Assembly (NCBI RefSeq): GCF_024168045.1
Contig: NZ_CP100126.1
Span: forward strand, 2,327,001 to 2,391,000
Direction of reading: 5' to 3'
DNA from: Dorea longicatena
Lineage (GTDB): Bacteria; Bacillota; Clostridia; Lachnospirales; Lachnospiraceae
DNA: 64,000 bases
Under the pieces are notes generated by a model. The model worked only from the letters and a program-made list of their open reading frames with translations, made no database searches and was not told where the DNA came from. Both the position numbers and the translations under genes were made by a program. Shown here piece by piece: positions 7,890 to 17,639 of the stretch (its first letter is position 1; the number at the start of each line of letters is the position of its first letter).

Positions 7890-8801
7890 TTACTCTTCAA
7901 TTCCGTATACTTCTTTTACTATCTTTACAAAGCGTTCGGTACTTTTTGACATCTGATAATTCTTATTATATACCAGGTTGATATCCCGTCCCTGATCTGC
8001 CTTTGGGATTGAGAATGCCAGAAGATCTCCATATTTCACTTCATCTTCTGCCGCAAGCCTGGATATCACAGAGATCCCCATTCCCTGTTTGACTGATTTT
8101 TTTATGGTTTCCTGATTCTCGATACTGGCGATAATCTTAAGCTTATCCAGATTGATTCCTGCCGCACGGAGCTGTTTTCCTGCTTCTTTTCTTGTACCGG
8201 AACCTTCCTCACGCATGATCAGATGTTCCCCGCCAATCCAGCTGATATCATCCGGCATATCTTCCAACAGCTTTTGATATTTCTCCGTATTCGGTGTGAT
8301 CACAACCAGTTCATCTTTATAAAATGGGATATATTTACAGTGTTTCTTCTCCAGAACCGTACCGGTAAATCCGACATCTACCATATGATCAATAATCTGT
8401 GTAACCACCTGACTGCTGTCTGTCTCCAGAAGTTTAACCTGTTCTTTCGGATACCGTTCATTGAATTTCATCAGAATTTTCGGAAGAATATACTGTGCCG
8501 GAATCGTAGATGCTGCAATCGTGATCAGATGCTTGCTCTCTTCTTTTCCTGTTTCAAACCGTTCTTCTATTTTTTTCTGCAGATCGATCATCTGTCTCGC
8601 ATAGCGGTACAGATCCTTTCCATCGTCCGATAATTTTACTTCTTTTGTGTTTCTTACAAAAAGCCTTGCATTCAGTTCTTTCTCCAGTGACGAAATATGT
8701 GCACTGATGGTCGGCTGTGTCAGGAACAGCTGCTTTGCTGCCTTTGAAAAACTGCCTCCCTCTGCTACCTGAACGAAAGCTTCTAATTGTTTCAGATTCA
8801 T
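7890..8801 (-). CDS. LysR family regulator linked to selenium metabolism
   Basis: A 303-residue LysR protein. The N-terminal winged helix-turn-helix is at residues 1-60 ([19 protein letters not shown], then TQPTISAHISSLE) and is followed by a periplasmic-binding-like effector domain. The A of its ATG is the last base of the selB stop (TAATG), so it is translationally coupled to selB. A subfamily of LysR proteins is known to travel with selAB in Firmicutes. It probably senses selenium status and controls the PLP enzyme-yedE-tusA operon just downstream, whose start region holds a palindrome. The effector is unknown. Confidence 0.9.
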   Translation of the reverse strand: MNLKQLEAFVQVAEGGSFSKAAKQLFLTQPTISAHISSLEKELNARLFVRNTKEVKLSDDGKDLYRYARQMIDLQKKIEERFETGKEESKHLITIAASTIPAQYILPKILMKFNERYPKEQVKLLETDSSQVVTQIIDHMVDVGFTGTVLEKKHCKYIPFYKDELVVITPNTEKYQKLLEDMPDDISWIGGEHLIMREEGSGTRKEAGKQLRAAGINLDKLKIIASIENQETIKKSVKQGMGISVISRLAAEDEVKYGDLLAFSIPKADQGRDINLVYNKNYQMSKSTERFVKIVKEVYGIEE

Positions 8802-10714
8802 TAGTATGCCACCCTTTCGCTCTCTGCTCCTGTCTTCTTCGTTACCTTGATACTGTCCATGTATTCCAGGATCGGTTTTGCGCTCTTTCTGCTTGTCGCA
8901 AACATATCCCTCACCTGTGCGATCGTGATCAGGGGATCTTCTTTCAGATGTTCTCTGATCTTCTCTTTCGCAGTCTCCATATAAGAAGTCAGTGTATACA
9001 TTTCATCATTTATTTTTACAATCTGCTTTTCTTCTAATAAGATATTCAGGATATCATCCATGATCTCCTGCGGTACATCTTTACATGTGATCTCGGAATA
9101 TCTTGCAAAGTCAAACCCGGCCTTCTTAAATGTATCCAGCATGATCTCCGATACCCTGTCATAGATCTTATCTTTTCTCACTTCATATCCCGGAGTGCTC
9201 AAAAATTCATCCACTCTCTTCAAACTTCCCTGTTCTTCCAGGAGCGTCAGGATTCTGTCATATACATTCGCTTTTACTTTTTTAAAATACGTCGTCTGTA
9301 CCTGTGCTTTCTTGATTCCGTAGCGGTATGGATACTTCTCTTCGTATTCTGTCAGAGCTTTCAGCAAAATGTGTTCTGCCTCTCTTGCCGAATCGTAGTG
9401 CCATACATATGTATCTTTCCTCATCGGAAATACATATACACTTCCCTGCCCTTCCAGTTCTTTTACATCCTGTTCTACCTCTTCGAGTGAAAGTGCCGTC
9501 AGTTTCGCAAGTTCAGAGACTGTGATCAGGGTATCTGCATGACTCTTCACATGCATTTCGATCACATCCGCAGATGACCCCTCTTCTTTCCGTTTCAGTT
9601 CTTCGATCACTTCCGGCTGGAATCTTCTCTTAATCTTCGGATTCGGCTCCAGAACGACGCCGCCGCCAATGGTTTCCATCGGAGAATAAAAACGTACGAC
9701 AAATTTATCGCCACGTCTTACAGCAACTTCTTCCTCCATCCGGAGCTGTACATATCCGCTTTCCCCCGGTCCGATCTCTTCTTTGTCCAGAAGTACCGCA
9801 CGGCACAGGACTTCACTGGTTCCTGTAAAGAAATGCAACCGGGTGTGATTCGTAAGGATTCTCACGGATGAATCCAGCACATTTAACTTTACATCGAGAA
9901 GATCTGTATTCTTCATACTGTTCAGAGGTGCCAGCACACATCCCCTTTTAATCTCTTTTTTCTTTACATTTGAAAGATTGATCGCCACGCGCTGTCCGGC
10001 ATAGCATTCTTTTTTATCTTCCCCGTGCACCTGGATGCTCCGGATCTTACATTCTGTTCCGACCGGGTACATCTGAAGCGTATCTTCTTTTGTAATCGTT
10101 CCAGACACCAGTGTTCCGGTGATGATCGTCCCGAATCCCGACAGGGAGAACACTCTGTCAATCGGCAGACGCGGAATGGTATGGATGTCTTTCTGCACAA
10201 CTTCATCTCTGGTCTGATGCTCAATCTCTTTCACCAGGTCACCAAGCCCTTCACCCGTTGCTGCAGATACCTTTATCAGAGGTGCATGTTCCAGAAAAGT
10301 ACCGGAAAGCTCCTCCCGCACATCTTCTTCCATCATCTCCAGCCATTCTTCATCCACAAGATCACATTTATTCAGCACAATGATACTCTTCTCAATTCCG
10401 AGAAGATTCAAAATATCCATGTGTTCTCTTGTCTGCGGCATGATTCCTTCATCCGCTGCAATTACCAGAAGTACCAGGTCCATTCCGACAACTCCGGCAA
10501 CCATATTGTTGATAAATTTCTCATGTCCGGGTACATCGATGATCCCCGCACGGTCTCCGCCCGGCAGATCAAAATAGGTAAACCCCAGATCGATCGTAAT
10601 TCCTCTGCGCTGTTCTTCTTCCCAGCGGTCTGTATTTCTTCCGGTCAGTGCTTTGATCAGTGTCGTCTTACCATGATCAATGTGTCCGGCCGTTCCGATA
10701 ATAATATTCTTCAT
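8801..10714 (-). CDS. selB: Selenocysteine-specific elongation factor SelB
   Basis: A 637-residue EF-Tu-like GTPase that brings Sec-tRNA-Sec to UGA codons marked by a SECIS hairpin. G motifs are visible: GHIDHGKTT (residues 10-18), [15 protein letters not shown] and NKCDLVD. The long C-terminal half (about residues 380-637) fits the winged-helix repeats that bind SECIS RNA. Length is close to the usual 610-640. It starts 15 bp after the selA stop and overlaps lysR by one base. With selA, selD and tRNA-Sec in the window, the decoding system is complete. Confidence 0.97.
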   Translation of the reverse strand: MKNIIIGTAGHIDHGKTTLIKALTGRNTDRWEEEQRRGITIDLGFTYFDLPGGDRAGIIDVPGHEKFINNMVAGVVGMDLVLLVIAADEGIMPQTREHMDILNLLGIEKSIIVLNKCDLVDEEWLEMMEEDVREELSGTFLEHAPLIKVSAATGEGLGDLVKEIEHQTRDEVVQKDIHTIPRLPIDRVFSLSGFGTIITGTLVSGTITKEDTLQMYPVGTECKIRSIQVHGEDKKECYAGQRVAINLSNVKKKEIKRGCVLAPLNSMKNTDLLDVKLNVLDSSVRILTNHTRLHFFTGTSEVLCRAVLLDKEEIGPGESGYVQLRMEEEVAVRRGDKFVVRFYSPMETIGGGVVLEPNPKIKRRFQPEVIEELKRKEEGSSADVIEMHVKSHADTLITVSELAKLTALSLEEVEQDVKELEGQGSVYVFPMRKDTYVWHYDSAREAEHILLKALTEYEEKYPYRYGIKKAQVQTTYFKKVKANVYDRILTLLEEQGSLKRVDEFLSTPGYEVRKDKIYDRVSEIMLDTFKKAGFDFARYSEITCKDVPQEIMDDILNILLEEKQIVKINDEMYTLTSYMETAKEKIREHLKEDPLITIAQVRDMFATSRKSAKPILEYMDSIKVTKKTGAESERVAY

Positions 10715-10729
10715 AGCCTTCTTTCACAC

Positions 10730-12148
10730 CTACCGTTCTTCTTTTTCTTTCTGTCCAAGTAATTCCGTCAGTTCTGATGCGATCATCTTATAATCCTTGC
10801 GTTCGATCGTTCTGACATCCAGACAAATACTGTCATTGACTGTTCTTGGAATAATCGGGATCTCCAGATGCCGCATCTTTTCTTCCATCTCAGCTACACT
10901 CATACCATTTGGCTGGATGGATACGGCGCGGCTTTCCATCCTTTCAAGCGGAAGGGATCCTCCACCGATCTGTGATTCATAAGACACGACCTGTATCTTT
11001 GCATCCATTCCTGTACGGCGTAAGATTCTGGCAAAATATCCCGCTTCTTTTTCAATCTCATCAAGCGGCATTGCGATCATCCGCAGAACAGGAATATTCT
11101 GTACGGCTGTCTCTTCTGACAGATACTCCATCAGAACCATCTCCAGTGCCGCCGCCGTAAATTTATCAATACGGAGTGCACGGGTCAGCTGGTTCTTCTT
11201 CATCATATCAATATATTTCTTCTTACCAATGATAATTCCGGCCTGTGGACCGCCCAGCAGTTTGTCACCACTGAAACACACCACATCAGCACCATGTGCA
11301 ATGGATTCCTGTACAGTAGGCTCATGCGTCAGTCCATATTTTTCCAAATTGATCAACACACCGCTTCCAAGATCTTCTACTACTGGAATCCCATGTTCCT
11401 TTGCAATCGGTACCAGTTCGTCAATTCCCACACTTTCTGTAAATCCGACAATCCGGTAATTGCTGGTGTGCACCTTCAGAAGTGCCTTTGTCTCTTCTGT
11501 AATTGCCTCTTCGTAATCTTCATAATGCGTCTTATTCGTCGTTCCGACTTCGACAAGATTTGCACCGCTCTGTTCCATTACATCCGGAATACGGAACTTT
11601 CCGCCGATCTCGATCAGTTCCCCTCTGGAAACAATCACTTCCCCGCCTTTTGCCAGGGAACTTAAGATCAAAAGCACGGAAGATGCATTATTATTGACCG
11701 CCATGGCAGCTTCTGCACCGGTTAACTTACACAGTAATTTTTCAAAATGTGAATACCGCTCTCCTCTTCTTCCTGCTTCCAGATTATATTCCAGGTTCGA
11801 ATATCCACTGACGATCTCAGCTGCCCTCATCATATGCTCGAAGCTTATCGGGGCACGGCCAAGATTCGTATGCAGGATGGTTCCCGTTCCATTGATCACT
11901 TTCTTCATATTCGGTGTATGCATTGCAGATACGGCTTTTGCGATATTTTCATTCAGAAGAGCAATCTGCTGTTTTGCTTTTTCTTCCTCTTCACACACTC
12001 CGATAAATGCACGGAGTTTTTCCATCTCACTGTGGATCGCTTCCATGACGCTTTCACGGCTGTATGTCTCAATCAATACTTTTATCCCTTCGTCTGCAAG
12101 AAGAATATCCACCTTCGGAATACTCCGATATAATAAATTCTTATTCAT
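10730..12148 (-). CDS. selA: L-seryl-tRNA(Sec) selenium transferase SelA
   Basis: A 472-residue PLP enzyme that converts Ser-tRNA-Sec to Sec-tRNA-Sec with selenophosphate. The PLP Lys is in CFSGDKLLGGPQAG. The N-terminal region begins MNKNLLYRSIPKVD, typical of SelA. I chose the ATG at 12148 because GGAG lies 8 nt upstream. An upstream TTG in the same frame at 12178 would add ten residues but has no Shine-Dalgarno. It lies between selD (39-bp gap) and selB (15-bp gap) in one transcription unit. Confidence 0.97.
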   Translation of the reverse strand: MNKNLLYRSIPKVDILLADEGIKVLIETYSRESVMEAIHSEMEKLRAFIGVCEEEEKAKQQIALLNENIAKAVSAMHTPNMKKVINGTGTILHTNLGRAPISFEHMMRAAEIVSGYSNLEYNLEAGRRGERYSHFEKLLCKLTGAEAAMAVNNNASSVLLILSSLAKGGEVIVSRGELIEIGGKFRIPDVMEQSGANLVEVGTTNKTHYEDYEEAITEETKALLKVHTSNYRIVGFTESVGIDELVPIAKEHGIPVVEDLGSGVLINLEKYGLTHEPTVQESIAHGADVVCFSGDKLLGGPQAGIIIGKKKYIDMMKKNQLTRALRIDKFTAAALEMVLMEYLSEETAVQNIPVLRMIAMPLDEIEKEAGYFARILRRTGMDAKIQVVSYESQIGGGSLPLERMESRAVSIQPNGMSVAEMEEKMRHLEIPIIPRTVNDSICLDVRTIERKDYKMIASELTELLGQKEKEER

Positions 12149-12187
12149 TATACTTCTCCATTCTGTCATTCTTTTCAAATATTAATT

Positions 12188-13228
12188 TTAGAATAACCGG
12201 ATCAGCTTATCACTCTTTGGCGCAACTGTTCCGATTACGGAAACGGTTGTATCCAGTCCTGATGTTTTAAAATCTCTCATCATATTCTCATATTCTTTTG
12301 GTGATACACTGATGAGAAGTCCGCCGGAAGTCTGTGGATCATAAAGAAGATCTAAATATGTCTCATTCACCGATCCTACTTCCACCTTATCAATCGAATA
12401 TCTCTTGTTCTTATAGGCACCTGCCGGAACCAGTCCCATCTTCGCATAATCATATGCATCCTGAAGATATGCAATGTCGGTAACGCTGAGTTCAAATGTC
12501 ACATCACTTGCGGATGCCATCTCAACACAGTGTCCAAGCAGTCCAAAACCTGTAATATCCGTACATGCGGAAACATCATACTTCTCTACAACCTGCTTGC
12601 CTGTCTTATTCAAGGATGCCATAACCGTCTGTGCCTCGCGGATTGCCGATGGCGATGCCATCTCTGCTTTGATCGCAGTATTCACGATACCACTTCCGAT
12701 CTGTTTTGTAAGAATCAATATATCGCCAGGTCTACAGCCATAATTCTTAAAGATCTTATCCGGGTGAACAAATCCGGATACGCAGAGACCGTATTTTGGC
12801 TCATCATCCTGTACCGAATGACCGCCGACTAATACCGCACCTGCTTCTTTTACCTTATCTGCACCTCCCGCAAGAATATCGCCAAGGATCGCCGGATCCA
12901 GGCAGTTCGGGAAACCTACGATGTTCAATGCTACTGCCGGCTCTCCTCCCATCGCCCACACATCACTGAGCGAGTTGGCCGCGGCGATCTGTCCGAACAT
13001 ATATGGATCATCTACGATCGGAGTAAAGAAATCAACCGTCTGAATCATCGCAATATCATCTGTCACTTTGTAGATGGCAGCATCATCGGAAGTCTCGATT
13101 CCTACTATTAAATTGTCATCCTCAAATTTTGGCAGCTTACTCAGAACCTGAGCAAGGGTCTCCGGACCAATCTTGGCCGCTCAACCTGCGGTTTTGCTTA
13201 AACTCGTTAATTTTACATCTGATTTCAT
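12188..13228 (-). CDS. selD: Selenide, water dikinase SelD (selenoprotein, in-frame UGA)
   Basis: SelD makes selenophosphate from selenide and ATP. A naive ORF begins only at 13066, but the true frame begins at the ATG at 13228, 6 nt after AGGAGGAG. It reads MKSDVKLTSLSKTAG, then UGA (13183-13181), then AAKIGPETLAQVLSKLP. The UGA is codon 16, where other SelD proteins have the catalytic Cys or Sec, so it is read as selenocysteine; full length is 346 residues. Downstream motifs fit the family (VGIETSDDAA, QTVDFFTP, GGHSVQDDEPKYG, DITGFGLLGH). A SECIS-like hairpin begins at the UGA. SelD thus depends on its own product. Confidence 0.95.
13149..13183 (-). promoter_or_regulatory. Bacterial SECIS-like hairpin of selD
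   Basis: Minus-strand RNA starting at the UGA forms UGAGC/GCUCA (5 bp) at the base. Above it are AAG/CUU and an apical GGUC/GACC stem with a CGGA loop. Its position directly 3' of the Sec codon is what SelB requires. It is drawn by eye and no energy was calculated. Confidence 0.7.
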
Positions 13229-13333
13229 TCTTATTACTCCTCCTGTTTTTCATACCTTTTTCCCAAGACAATCCATTTATCTCTCTGACACGCCCGGATT
13301 TTTGTATTCATTATACATACATGATATTATAAG

Positions 13334-13374
13334 AAAGCCGGAACTCCTGCATCTTTCTTCAGGAATCCGGCTTT
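13334..13374 (-). terminator. Hairpin terminator or attenuator between yedF and selD
   Basis: On the minus strand AAAGCCGGA-(T)TCCTG pairs with CAGGAGT-TCCGGCTTT, followed by TTCTTAT. It lies just after the yedF stop and may end or attenuate transcription before selD. Confidence 0.7.
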
Positions 13375-13395
13375 TATCCAGATATGTAAGTAAAT

Positions 13396-14001
13396 TTATG
13401 ACGGTCTGACGATTCTTCCTGCTTTTGCCATTGTCTCCACAATGCTATACATATTCGTAACTGTACCAACTGCAAGCTTGTCTTTCAGACCATAGTAATC
13501 CAGACAGGTTCCACATGTCATGATCTCTACTCCCTGTGCTTCCAGTGATTTCAGATCTTCCAGAGAATCCGAATCTTCTGTTGTCAAGGTTGCTCCTCCA
13601 TTATAGAAAAGCATTGTCTTTGGCAGAGTATCAAGCTGTGTCACTGCAAAGATAAATCCTTTGATCAGTACTTTACCTAATTCATCATTTCCAGATCCCA
13701 TACGGTCAGATGATACAACAACAACTGTATTGTCTCTTGCATCCGGTACGCATACTGCTTCTGCTTCGTCTGCTGCCGGTGCTCCTTCCATTTCAATCGT
13801 AACTTTAAACTCGGCATCCCCAAGCTTCTCAGAAGTAACTTTTCCTCCTGAACCTGATGCCATCTTTGTTACATTCTGCACTGCGATCTCATTGTCAACC
13901 AGAACTTCAATTGTCTCCGGTCCGGTCAGTGCAGCTATTGCCTTTTTGGTCTTAATAACCGGGATTGGACAATTATCCCCCATAGCATTAACTGTAATCA
14001 T
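13396..14001 (-). CDS. yedF: Selenium metabolism protein YedF (TusA-like plus DsrE-like)
   Basis: A 201-residue two-domain protein. Residues 1-70 are TusA-like with a CPxP motif (NCPIPVIK). Residues 90-201 are DsrE-like (VVVVSSDRMGSG, then a TCGTCLDYYGL Cys pair). This fusion is the family called YedF in selenium gene clusters and is widely linked to selenium donor trafficking. It is the first gene of the yedF-selD-selA-selB-lysR block. The start has AAGGTGG upstream, with a possible promoter at 14052-14080. Confidence 0.92.
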   Translation of the reverse strand: MITVNAMGDNCPIPVIKTKKAIAALTGPETIEVLVDNEIAVQNVTKMASGSGGKVTSEKLGDAEFKVTIEMEGAPAADEAEAVCVPDARDNTVVVVSSDRMGSGNDELGKVLIKGFIFAVTQLDTLPKTMLFYNGGATLTTEDSDSLEDLKSLEAQGVEIMTCGTCLDYYGLKDKLAVGTVTNMYSIVETMAKAGRIVRPS

Positions 14002-14051
14002 AATGATTCCACCTTTCCATCACCATTCCCACAATCAATACATATAGAAAT

Positions 14052-14080
14052 ATTCTATCATTATTTATGGAAAAGGTAAA
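14052..14080 (-). promoter_or_regulatory. Possible sigma-A promoter of the yedF-sel operon
   Basis: On the minus strand, TTTACC (14080-14075), a 17-bp spacer and TAGAAT (14057-14052), about 50 bp before the yedF ATG. Confidence 0.4.
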
Positions 14081-14116
14081 TATATAAATTATATAAAAGC
14101 CTGAAAACGTCTATCC

Positions 14117-14776
14117 TTAGAATCCTATCTCCGGATAGCCATTCCCATACTCTTGTACCTCAAGTATATGGTATGATCCATCTTCATAATACGCCGGTTT
14201 CATACCACCTTTTTTCAGAGCTTTCATAAACTCTTCCATTGTCCTTATTTCTTCCGGGAACCAGGTCGCACAGACGCCGACTTTCTCCGGAACATGACAG
14301 TCACTGGATCCCATCGTACAAAGTCCAAGTTCCTGTGCATATCTTGCTGCCTTCTGGCACGCTGCTACAGAAGTACTTCCATTCAGGACTTCCAGACCGT
14401 CCAGGCCTCTTACTGTCCTTAAGTTCTCTTCCAGACCTCTGTTATTATTCCGGAATGGATGTGCCGCAAAGCAGAAGCCTCCCTGACTCTTTACAAGATC
14501 TATAAACTCCTGGGCCGGAATCCTTTCATCCGGGTATTCCTCAATTCCAAATGCGATGATGTCTCCCTGCAAAGAGAAAAACTCGATCCCGACAAAGATC
14601 GGAAATCCGGTTTTTTCCGCATATTCTTCCGCATATTCTTTCAGTCCCATATCATCATGGTCTGTGATGCAGATTGCGCCAAGACCTTTCTCCCTGGCAA
14701 TTTCCACCATCTGTTCTAATTTTAAGAAACTGTCTTTTGAACAGGTCATTTCGTGCATGTGTGTATCTATAAACAT
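14117..14776 (-). CDS. PHP domain metal-dependent phosphoesterase
   Basis: A 219-residue PHP-fold hydrolase. Metal-binding motifs are visible in order: DTHMHE near the start, CITDHDDMG (about residues 36-44), GIEF, AAHPFR (about 107-112) and SSDCHVP. The PHP family includes histidinol phosphatase and nucleoside 3',5'-bisphosphate phosphatases; the substrate here is unknown. AGGAGC lies upstream of the ATG. It is a single gene between yedF and the alarmone synthetase on the same strand, with gaps of 115 and 143 bp, so probably transcribed separately. Confidence 0.85.
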   Translation of the reverse strand: MFIDTHMHEMTCSKDSFLKLEQMVEIAREKGLGAICITDHDDMGLKEYAEEYAEKTGFPIFVGIEFFSLQGDIIAFGIEEYPDERIPAQEFIDLVKSQGGFCFAAHPFRNNNRGLEENLRTVRGLDGLEVLNGSTSVAACQKAARYAQELGLCTMGSSDCHVPEKVGVCATWFPEEIRTMEEFMKALKKGGMKPAYYEDGSYHILEVQEYGNGYPEIGF

Positions 14777-14905
14777 GTTTCCCGGCTCCTTTAATCTTCC
14801 TTTATATTACAAGCTTTTCTCTCACTCCTCATTATATAAATAACCGCTCCGGGTTTCAAATAGAGAATCTTAATATAACCATTCCCTTATAGATGAATTC
14901 TATAT

Positions 14906-14931
14906 AAAAGGCCCAGATATTAATCCAGGCC
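14906..14931 (-). terminator. Terminator overlapping the alarmone synthetase stop codon
   Basis: On the minus strand GGCCTGGAT pairs with ATCTGGGCC (two wobbles), followed by TTTTATA. The stop TAA of the gene lies in the loop. Confidence 0.65.
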
Positions 14932-15630
14932 CTGCAGAACCCGTTGATCCTGCCTGTTCGTCTCTTTTGTCTTTGTACTTATATTTAACTCTTCCTGTTT
15001 CTCCAGACATTCTTTGATTGCTTCATTCAAAGACAGCATCTTTTCATCCAGCGTTGATACCATCTCTGCACATTCTCTCAGATCCCTGCTGATATACTCC
15101 GGCGCATCTCCTTCGAATTTATAATAGATCTTATGTTCCAGACTTGCCCAGAAATCCATTGCGATCGTACGGATCTGAATCTCTACCTTGGTATCTACAA
15201 CGCTGTCAGAAAGAAATATCGGTACAGATACCAGCATATGATAGCTCTTATATCCACTTTCTTTTGGATTCTTAATATAATCTTTGATCGACAATACTTT
15301 CAGATCACTCTGATTGCCGATCATCTCTGCCAGCCGGTAAATATCCGACGTAAAGGAACAGATCAGGCGTACTCCTGCAATATCATTGATATATTTTACC
15401 ATGTTCTCAATCGATATCTCGTAACCATACCTGCGTAACTTCTTTACAATACTTTCCGGTGTCTTAATTCTTGTCTTGATATGTTCGATCGGGTTGTATT
15501 TATGCACATGTTGAAATTCATCATTCAGTATCTCCAGCTTTGTCCCCACTTCTTTCAACGCTGAATTATACAGGAACATGATCGTCTTCCAACTGTCGAC
15601 ATCTTCATAGTTCTTCATCGTATTTTCCAT
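14920..15630 (-). CDS. Small alarmone synthetase, RelQ/RelA-SpoT synthetase domain
   Basis: A 236-residue GTP pyrophosphokinase with only the RelA/SpoT synthetase domain, so it should make (p)ppGpp without a hydrolase, TGS or ACT domain. Family motifs are visible: TRIKTPESIVKKLRRYG (about residues 53-69), NDIAGVRLICSF, YKSYHMLV and TKVEIQIRTIAMDFWASLEHK. The last 40 residues are a charged helix typical of RelQ tetramer proteins. GAGGAGAG lies upstream of the ATG. It stands alone, with its own terminator. Confidence 0.92.
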   Translation of the reverse strand: MENTMKNYEDVDSWKTIMFLYNSALKEVGTKLEILNDEFQHVHKYNPIEHIKTRIKTPESIVKKLRRYGYEISIENMVKYINDIAGVRLICSFTSDIYRLAEMIGNQSDLKVLSIKDYIKNPKESGYKSYHMLVSVPIFLSDSVVDTKVEIQIRTIAMDFWASLEHKIYYKFEGDAPEYISRDLRECAEMVSTLDEKMLSLNEAIKECLEKQEELNISTKTKETNRQDQRVLQGLD

Positions 15631-15753
15631 ATAAATGTTCTCTCTCCTCTCTTAACGAAGAGTTAAACCAGCACTGTTAATATTATACCATAAGTACTGC
15701 TAATATGTCTTATTTTTCACATTTATTTTAGAAAGATTATACATATGTAAAAC

Positions 15754-15780
15754 AAAAAGAAGCTATCCTCAGACAGCCTC
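15754..15780 (-). terminator. Intrinsic terminator after the adenosyltransferase gene
   Basis: On the minus strand a 9-bp stem GAGGCTGTC/GATAGCTTC with a TGAG loop is followed by TTTTTGTTTT. Confidence 0.85.
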
Positions 15781-15794
15781 TCTCCACTCATTTT

Positions 15795-16319
15795 TTAAAA
15801 TTCAATTCCTTCTCTCGCCTGTACCTTACGGTCATACGGATGCTTTACCTTCATCATCATCGTCGCATAATCTGCCAGATCCAGAAGATCCTGCGATACC
15901 TCATGCCCTGTCATAATGATCTCCAGTCCACGCGGCTTATGTTCCAGAAAACTTCTGATCTTCTCTTCACTTAAGACATTCAGATGGATCGCACACAGCG
16001 ATTCATCCAGCACTAGCACATCAAAATTCGTACAGAACTTTACGATCTCATCCAACGCTTTATTATTATAATGGCGGAGTTCCGCTTTCTCATCTCCGTT
16101 CATCCGGCTTACAAACTTTACCTGATCACGCCCCGGAAGGCAGGTGATCCCGGGTACAGATTCCAGAATCTTTCTCTCATTTGAAGAATTATCTTTCAGG
16201 AACTGAAAGAAGAGCACCTGAAGTCCGGCTCCGGCGGCTCTGACTGCCTGTCCGACTGCTGCTGTTGTCTTTCCCTTGCCATCTCCGTAATACATATGAA
16301 TTCTTCCAGTGCCCATCAT
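15795..16319 (-). CDS. cobO: Cob(I)yrinic acid a,c-diamide adenosyltransferase (CobO/BtuR type)
   Basis: A 174-residue P-loop protein with GDGKGKTTAAVG at about residues 12-23 and the family's LVLDE (Walker B) and TGHE motifs. It transfers the adenosyl group of ATP to a reduced corrinoid to give the B12 coenzyme form. Length is near the usual 170-200. No other cobalamin gene is adjacent, so it may serve salvage. It is preceded by the PTS-like gene on the same strand with a 108-bp gap and ends at a strong terminator. Confidence 0.92.
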   Translation of the reverse strand: MMGTGRIHMYYGDGKGKTTAAVGQAVRAAGAGLQVLFFQFLKDNSSNERKILESVPGITCLPGRDQVKFVSRMNGDEKAELRHYNNKALDEIVKFCTNFDVLVLDESLCAIHLNVLSEEKIRSFLEHKPRGLEIIMTGHEVSQDLLDLADYATMMMKVKHPYDRKVQAREGIEF

Positions 16320-16427
16320 AACTTTCTACCTGCTTTCTCCTAAATATCTCTGTAAAATCTGAACTCACATTCATTCTACAGGACATTATAATCGTTTACA
16401 CCGAAAATGTAAATACAGGTAGTTTCT

Positions 16428-17492
16428 CTAAAATTCCAGTTTCATATCTCCGGTCTTAATCCAGTCTTTCTTTCTCATGAATTCCGAAATACCAAGTGTC
16501 ACGACTGCCGGAAGTACGATCTGGATCAGTAATATTTTGATCAGAACCATCTGTGCGGACTCTGTCTGGATCATCGTCTGCCACGTCATGATCTGTCCCA
16601 CCAGACCTGCTGTCCCCATACCGGAACCGGTCGCATTATTCGTCATATGAAGCACCATTGTTCCTACCGGTCCGAGAATTGCGCTCGATATAATTGCCGG
16701 AAGCCAGATTACCGGTTTCTTCACAATATTCGGAACCTGTAACATGGAAGTGCCGATCCCCTGTGCCAGAAGTCCCCCGACTTTGTTCTCACGGTAACTT
16801 GCCACGGCAAATCCTACCATATTACAGCAGCATCCTACTGTTGCGGCTCCTGCTGCCAGACCGGACAGATTCAGGATCACACCAAGTGCTGCCGAACTGA
16901 TTGGCAGTGTCAGGATCATTCCCATCAGTACCGATACAATAATCCCCATCAAAAACGGCTGCTGCTCTGTTCCCCAGTTGATCAGTGAACCAAGCCAGCT
17001 CATGAATCCCGAGATTGGAGGTCCGATCAGGAATCCCACCAGACATCCACTTCCGATCGTCACGACCGGAGTCACCAGAATATCCACCTTCGTCTTACCG
17101 GATACCATATGTCCGAAGAAGATTCCCACATAGGCAGCAATGAACGCTCCCAGCGGCTCTCCCGGTCCGGCAAATACCATAGCTCCGTCTACGAATACCT
17201 TTCCGGCCAGGATACTGCTTGCAAATGCACCTGCCATTCCGGCCGTTGCTGCCGACACCACTACCAGCGGTGCTTCCTTAAACTTATAGGCTACTGCCAC
17301 ACCAATACCGGCTCCGGTAAGGGTTGCTGCAAGCTTACCTGCGATGAAAATCATCTCTCCGATATTTCCGCCCATAAATGTTCCGATCTGCTGGATGATC
17401 GTGCCGATGATCAGTGTTGCGAACAGACCGTGCGCCATGGCGCTTAAGCCTTCAATGAAGATGCGGTCTAATACTTTCTTTACTTTTTTCAT
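16428..17492 (-). CDS. PTS IIC-like membrane protein (PfoR/EIIC_2 family)
   Basis: A 354-residue, very hydrophobic protein with about nine to ten membrane segments and Gly-rich loops (GTFMGGNIGEM, GPGEPLGAF, TNNATGSGMGTAG). It resembles the EIIC_2 group that includes clostridial PfoR-type proteins. No EIIA, EIIB or sugar hydrolase gene is adjacent, so it may not be a classical sugar PTS. GAGGAGAA precedes the start. A substrate cannot be assigned. Confidence 0.75.
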   Translation of the reverse strand: MKKVKKVLDRIFIEGLSAMAHGLFATLIIGTIIQQIGTFMGGNIGEMIFIAGKLAATLTGAGIGVAVAYKFKEAPLVVVSAATAGMAGAFASSILAGKVFVDGAMVFAGPGEPLGAFIAAYVGIFFGHMVSGKTKVDILVTPVVTIGSGCLVGFLIGPPISGFMSWLGSLINWGTEQQPFLMGIIVSVLMGMILTLPISSAALGVILNLSGLAAGAATVGCCCNMVGFAVASYRENKVGGLLAQGIGTSMLQVPNIVKKPVIWLPAIISSAILGPVGTMVLHMTNNATGSGMGTAGLVGQIMTWQTMIQTESAQMVLIKILLIQIVLPAVVTLGISEFMRKKDWIKTGDMKLEF

Positions 17493-17639
17493 ATAACGTT
17501 CTCCTCGTCCTTCCTTATCTGCTATTTTTTGTCGATCAGTGCTGATTTACAGATATTTCGTTTGCATTTACATGTGTCTTGTCACATGTCACGAGTGTAT
17601 CATACAGCTACAGGAAAAACAAGAATTGTTTTGTTTCTG

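Noticed and set aside
12188..13066. selD as a truncated gene or pseudogene with a nonsense mutation
   Set aside because: The UGA is at the catalytic position, is followed by a SECIS-like hairpin, and the window carries selA, selB and tRNA-Sec. Recoding explains it.
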